DNA from: Paulinella micropora
Lineage: Eukaryota; Cercozoa; Imbricatea; Euglyphida
Reading direction: 5' to 3'
Assembly: GCA_009731375.1 (NCBI GenBank)
Contig: BJOX01000021.1
Coordinates: 432,893-496,892 of the forward strand
DNA: 64,000 nt
Part shown: piece after piece, positions 60,799 to 64,000 of the stretch
How the letters are laid out: the number at the start of each line of letters is the position of its first letter
Position numbering within the stretch: position 1 is the first letter of the stretch
Notes under the pieces: generated by a model
Databases searched by the model: none
Told to the model about the DNA's origin: nothing
What the model saw: the letters and a program-made list of their open reading frames with translations, nothing else
Translations under genes and position numbers: made by a program

Positions 60799-62769
60799 AT
60801 GAGGCGGCGCTCACTCTGGGACCTCAGGGGTGCACGGCACCCCCAACCGCCCCTCCAGCCCGCGCCGGCGGATTGGCCACGAGAAGAAAAGCTCCGGGAA
60901 AAAAAGTTCAGGCCCGCGCAGCCTCCTCCAGAGTCGGCTTTAGCTTATGCGCCGTTTTGGTCCGAGACTGCCAGAGACATGTCTAGGCAGTTACCTCTCT
61001 ACACAGGAGGCGGCCTGACCAGAGCGAGCGCAAGCCGCCTGCCTATTTCTTTGAGCAGGGCCCTGGGGAACGGTTCCTGGAGCTCTGTCAGAAGGTACGA
61101 GCCGACATCCGCACAAGGCCTGCAGGAAACCTCTTGGCAGTCGCGACTTGCACAACTGCCCGCGACTCAGGTCAACGCGCGACGCAACCCAACCAAAGCA
61201 GACGAGCAACAGAACAAGTTGCCCAAGAAGAAGAAGTTTAGTTTGAACAAGAAAGCAAGAAAGACGCCCCCGCTCAAGACACTCACGTGCAGGATCTACC
61301 CAAAGAGCAAGGATAGACAGGTTAGGCGGGCTTGGTTGAGTAAGGCCTGGCTGATGTTTCGGGCAGTCCATACTACCTGGAATGCGGCGGTGGCCTGGCT
61401 GAGAAAAGAGGATGAGCGCTTCCCCTGGCCCAGCAAAGAGGAGCAGCAGCAAGATCAACCCGCACAGACTGCGAGTAAAAAGAGACGGCGCCAAGAAAAT
61501 AAGGAGGAAAATCCTGCCAAGCACAAGAGAAGAAAAAAAGAGGAGAAGCAGCAGCAGCAGAAAGACAAGGAAGAGAAGGAGGAGGAGACGCCCGAGGAGA
61601 TCAAGGCCAGAAAAGCCAGAGAGCGCCAAGAACAAAAGGAGCGCCGAGAGCAAAGAAGGGCCGAGATGAGCGGTAGAATGCGCTGCTTAGGCGACTTTGA
61701 TCTGGATACTTTGCGCCTGCGGTTTGTGAAACAAGATAGCGAATTTGTGCGAGCCAGGCCGTGGCTTCTCAGCGTGCCCTACGACATCCGCGAAGTGGCC
61801 ATCCGGGATCTTCAAGCGGCGCGGGCCTCGGCCATCTCAAATCTTAGCCAGAAGGGCAAGTTCTTTCACTGGAAGAGAGTCAACTTCCGCAAGTGGGAGG
61901 AACGCAGGTCTACGATCGCGATCTCGCACACTGTCTGGGGTTGCCAGCGGGGTTTCTTTGCGGGTTTTCTGGGAACAGACTCAGTTACCTCCAAGGATTG
62001 GCGCAAGCGAGAGCGTAGGCTTGGGGCCAAGAAGCTTGAAATCAAGTACGACGTGCGGCTGCGAGTCGATCCCTTGGGCAAATGGTACTTACATGTACCG
62101 GTAGAGATAGAGCAGCAGCAGCGCGAATTTGCGGAGCCTGACTCCAAGCGTGTAGTGAGCATTGACCCGGGCGTGAGGAGCTTTCTGACCATGTACCATG
62201 CAGACTCGGGCGCGATAACCGAATGGGGCCGCGGGTCCATTGCACGTGTGTACCGATTGCAGAAGCACATTGACAATCTGCTGAGCAAGGTCGCGCTGCT
62301 GGCTAAGGACAGCAGCAAGAAGCGGAACCGCTGGCGCCTACGGCGCGCTATTACTCGAGTGCGTAACAAGATCTATAATATGGTCCAAGACGTGCACAAG
62401 AAAGCCGCCAGATGGCTGCTGGATAACCACGACTACGTTGTGCTGCCTTGGTTCGGAGCGTCGGGCATGGTCAAGGGCAAGACGATCTCACGGGAAACGA
62501 AGCGCAAGCTGCTTGCCTGGCGACACGCAGATTTCCGCAAGCGCTTGCTCAACTTGCAGCGAGAGTATGTAGGCAAGTGCAAGGTGCTGATTTGCAACGA
62601 GGAGTTCACGACGCAGGCGTGCACGCAATGTGGGGCGCTGTGGAGAGACATCAAAGCCGCCAAGACGTACAGTTGCCAGTGGTGCGCCCTGCAGCACGGG
62701 CGCGACATGAACGCCAGTCGCAACATCCTCTTAAGACTGCTGGCCTTGGGTCGTCAGGACTTGTATTAG
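60799..62769 (+). CDS. Fanzor-type TnpB-like RNA-guided nuclease (656 aa)
   Basis: ATG at 60799; a GTG four codons upstream is possible. The N-terminal 220 residues are basic, and a Lys/Arg/Glu tract lies at about 225-290. RuvC-I is VSIDPGVRSF (Asp). The position of the usual RuvC-II Glu reads DYVVLPWFGASGMV with no Glu, whereas ICNEEFTTQACTQCG has a Glu just before the zinc ribbon, as in eukaryotic Fanzor enzymes with a relocated catalytic Glu. The zinc ribbon is CTQC...CQWC, and RuvC-III is GRDMNASRNIL (Asp). It would cut DNA guided by an RNA transcribed from the element's 3' end. Confidence 0.88.
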   Translation: MRRRSLWDLRGARHPQPPLQPAPADWPREEKLREKKFRPAQPPPESALAYAPFWSETARDMSRQLPLYTGGGLTRASASRLPISLSRALGNGSWSSVRRYEPTSAQGLQETSWQSRLAQLPATQVNARRNPTKADEQQNKLPKKKKFSLNKKARKTPPLKTLTCRIYPKSKDRQVRRAWLSKAWLMFRAVHTTWNAAVAWLRKEDERFPWPSKEEQQQDQPAQTASKKRRRQENKEENPAKHKRRKKEEKQQQQKDKEEKEEETPEEIKARKARERQEQKERREQRRAEMSGRMRCLGDFDLDTLRLRFVKQDSEFVRARPWLLSVPYDIREVAIRDLQAARASAISNLSQKGKFFHWKRVNFRKWEERRSTIAISHTVWGCQRGFFAGFLGTDSVTSKDWRKRERRLGAKKLEIKYDVRLRVDPLGKWYLHVPVEIEQQQREFAEPDSKRVVSIDPGVRSFLTMYHADSGAITEWGRGSIARVYRLQKHIDNLLSKVALLAKDSSKKRNRWRLRRAITRVRNKIYNMVQDVHKKAARWLLDNHDYVVLPWFGASGMVKGKTISRETKRKLLAWRHADFRKRLLNLQREYVGKCKVLICNEEFTTQACTQCGALWRDIKAAKTYSCQWCALQHGRDMNASRNILLRLLALGRQDLY

Positions 62770-62943
62770 TCTTGTTTAGGCTATAAAAAAACTCGCAACA
62801 AAAACCTGACGTCAGCTCGGGTTTTGGTTGCTTTGCTTCGATTGGGGCCTCTGAGAAGGGAGGGGGATGTGCCGCGTGCTGCCCTTTCTTCCCTTCCAGC
62901 TGTAGGAATCTCTGGAGGGGTTCGCCTCTCTAAGATTTCAATC
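62770..62943 (+). ncRNA. Candidate guide-RNA region of the Fanzor element
   Basis: The 174 nt from the nuclease stop to the inner edge of the right inverted repeat. In known Fanzor and TnpB elements the guide RNA lies at this place, ending at or near the element end. No structure was computed; this is a position-based inference only. Confidence 0.3.
62924..62943. repeat. Right inverted repeat flanking the Fanzor gene
   Basis: Exact reverse complement of 59865-59884. Just outside it an open frame with protein-like sequence begins (NPIRYEFRPPSASLG), as if the element end interrupts or abuts another coding region. Confidence 0.65.
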
Positions 62944-63326
62944 CAATCCGCTACGAGTTTCGCCCGCCATCCGCCAGTTTGGGCAGCTCCAGCTCCAGCT
63001 CTAGCCAGCCTGACTCCTGGCTCTGCGACCCTTCACTCGAGTTCCTTGCAACCAGCCTCGACCGTCATGGCTGCGACGCCATGACGGTCGAGGCATTGGA
63101 AAGCTTTGTTCTTCAGGCCAGCGTTGGCGAAACCGAGGCCACACGGAAAGGGCCCGCGTGGCAGGGCCCTGACGCACCCTTGTGCTTCGGAGAGCCGCGT
63201 GGCACATGCCACCGGAAGGGAGTGGCAGGGGCTGCTCCGGGGGAGAAGCAAGGTGCAGGGGTCAGGAAGCGGAGGNNNNNNNNNNCGCTGGCACCCGTGC
63301 ACAAGAAACAGCGGCGTTCAGAGTAA
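62944..63326 (+). CDS. Possible coding fragment next to the element end
   Basis: The frame is open from a TAA inside the right inverted repeat to 63326, with a Ser-rich stretch and SLEFLATSLDRHGCDAMTVEALESF, but without an ATG at its head. It is broken by a 10-nt gap (63276-63285). Could be the 3' end of a gene disrupted by the element. No family is recognised. Confidence 0.3.
63055..63094. repeat. Perfect 17-bp inverted repeat, 6-nt loop
   Basis: 63055-63071 (GCCTCGACCGTCATGGC) is perfectly complementary to 63078-63094 around TGCGAC. A second hairpin, AGGGCCC/GGGCCCT, lies at 63149-63170. Confidence 0.85.
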
Positions 63327-63848
63327 ACCCCCCCTCCCCCCGGCGGCGCCCCCTTTCTCTTTTCATTCAGCCCGCTTGCGCGGGCTGGGTTCCTCTAGTA
63401 GAGTTGAGTTTAATTAAAATGTTTTTTTCAATAAAGAATTCTTGAATTGTTTACTCATGGTGCGGAGTACACAAGCGAGGCCCGTCGGATATCATCCCAA
63501 ATCGATGACTTGTTGAAAACCGGCAAGACTCGCGTCAAGGAGGCGAAGATGCGCGCCATGGTCTCTCGGTACAAACCCCGGGGTTTAAGCGGCCGTGCTG
63601 GCTTCGCGAACCTTTTGCACGGCGCGGCTGCCCATGCAGTCGGCAGACAAAAAGGGGGGGGCGGGGGGAGCGCCNNNNNNNNNNNNNNNNNNNNNNNNNN
63701 NNNNNNNNNNNNNNNNNNNNNNNNNAAGAAAGAGGGGGGGGAGAGAAGGGGGCGCCCCCCCCCCCTTATTTCTTCTTCCTGGGGAGAGCGCCGGCGGGGG
63801 GTTTTGTTTGAAAAAAAAAGAGTTTGTTGTTTTTTGGGACCCCCAAAC
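63327..63848. other. Spacer with gap, uncertain coding content
   Basis: AATAAAG at 63427 may be a polyadenylation signal. A plus frame from 63433 to the gap at 63675 reads protein-like sequence (EARRISSQIDDLLKTGKTRV) without a start codon. The minus strand is also open. Neither is strong enough to call. Confidence 0.4.
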
Positions 63849-64000
63849 ATGAGCGCAGCAGAGACGAGGGGTGAGTTGCTGTCTGTTGTGGACATGAGTG
63901 TTCTGGGCACGTTTCATGGCACTCAGCCTCAGACCTTTGCCTTGGGAGAACGAGTACTGCAGGCTACAATCCAGCCCGACGGATCGTTGCTACTGCAGCA
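63849..64000 (+). CDS. Partial gene running off the window (at least 50 aa)
   Basis: ATG at 63849 opens a frame that continues to the end of the window (MSAAETRGELLSVVDMSVLG...). Composition matches the neighbouring GC-rich genes. Too short to identify. Confidence 0.5.
   Translation, partial: MSAAETRGELLSVVDMSVLGTFHGTQPQTFALGERVLQATIQPDGSLLLQ

Overview
The window looks like a scaffold from a unicellular eukaryote, most likely a microalga or similar protist, with a large load of mobile and virus-derived DNA. The evidence is a Ty1/copia LTR retrotransposon, long microsatellite tracts, a probable spliceosomal intron, a Fanzor-type nuclease, and a polinton-like virus (PLV) of the kind found integrated in protist genomes. 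No single gene fixes the species. The assembly contains 14 N gaps, most of them touching long G or C homopolymers, so local order and frames next to gaps are uncertain.

Layout. Positions 1-9480 are mostly microsatellites (TA, CATA/TATG, CTAT/GATA, CT, GT, TTG/GTC and a 60-nt purine-rich minisatellite) with small unique islands. Some of the repeats form very large inverted repeats. Positions 9490-10640 are AT-rich with one possible decayed coding stretch. Positions 10641-19713 are a copia element with two 335-bp LTRs that differ by about four bases, but its gag-pol is broken by several frame changes. Positions 20500-22234 hold a second, decayed gag with a zinc knuckle. Positions 22278-25214 hold three minus-strand genes framed by two arrays of CATG-centred palindromes.

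Positions ~25283-47231 are an AT-rich, gene-dense PLV of about 22 kb. It has a tyrosine recombinase, a penton-like minor capsid protein, a major capsid protein, an FtsK/HerA packaging ATPase, a protein with a parvovirus-type phospholipase A2 signature, two tandem fibre genes (one ending in a peptidase S74 chaperone and carrying a discoidin-like module), a GIY-YIG nuclease, and a primase-SF3 helicase that is truncated at its 5' end and frameshifted. Many structural genes share a TATAAGCG-like element just before the start codon. The capsid, packaging and fibre genes make the particle; the primase-helicase and recombinase would replicate and integrate the genome. Two suspected frameshifts and a truncated right end suggest an endogenous or imperfectly assembled copy.

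Positions 47232-64000 are GC-rich and compact, with intron-poor genes on both strands: two HNH nuclease copies, a coiled-coil protein, a small protein carrying a near-perfect histone H3 N-terminal tail with Lys9 changed to Ala, a RING-H2 protein, a PARP-like ADP-ribosyltransferase, a leucine-rich-repeat protein, secreted and membrane proteins including a duplicated pair, and a Fanzor/TnpB-like nuclease flanked by a 20-bp perfect inverted repeat. This gene mix resembles large nucleocytoplasmic DNA viruses or virus-derived host islands. That is an inference; no giant-virus hallmark gene such as a polymerase or giant-virus capsid is visible here.
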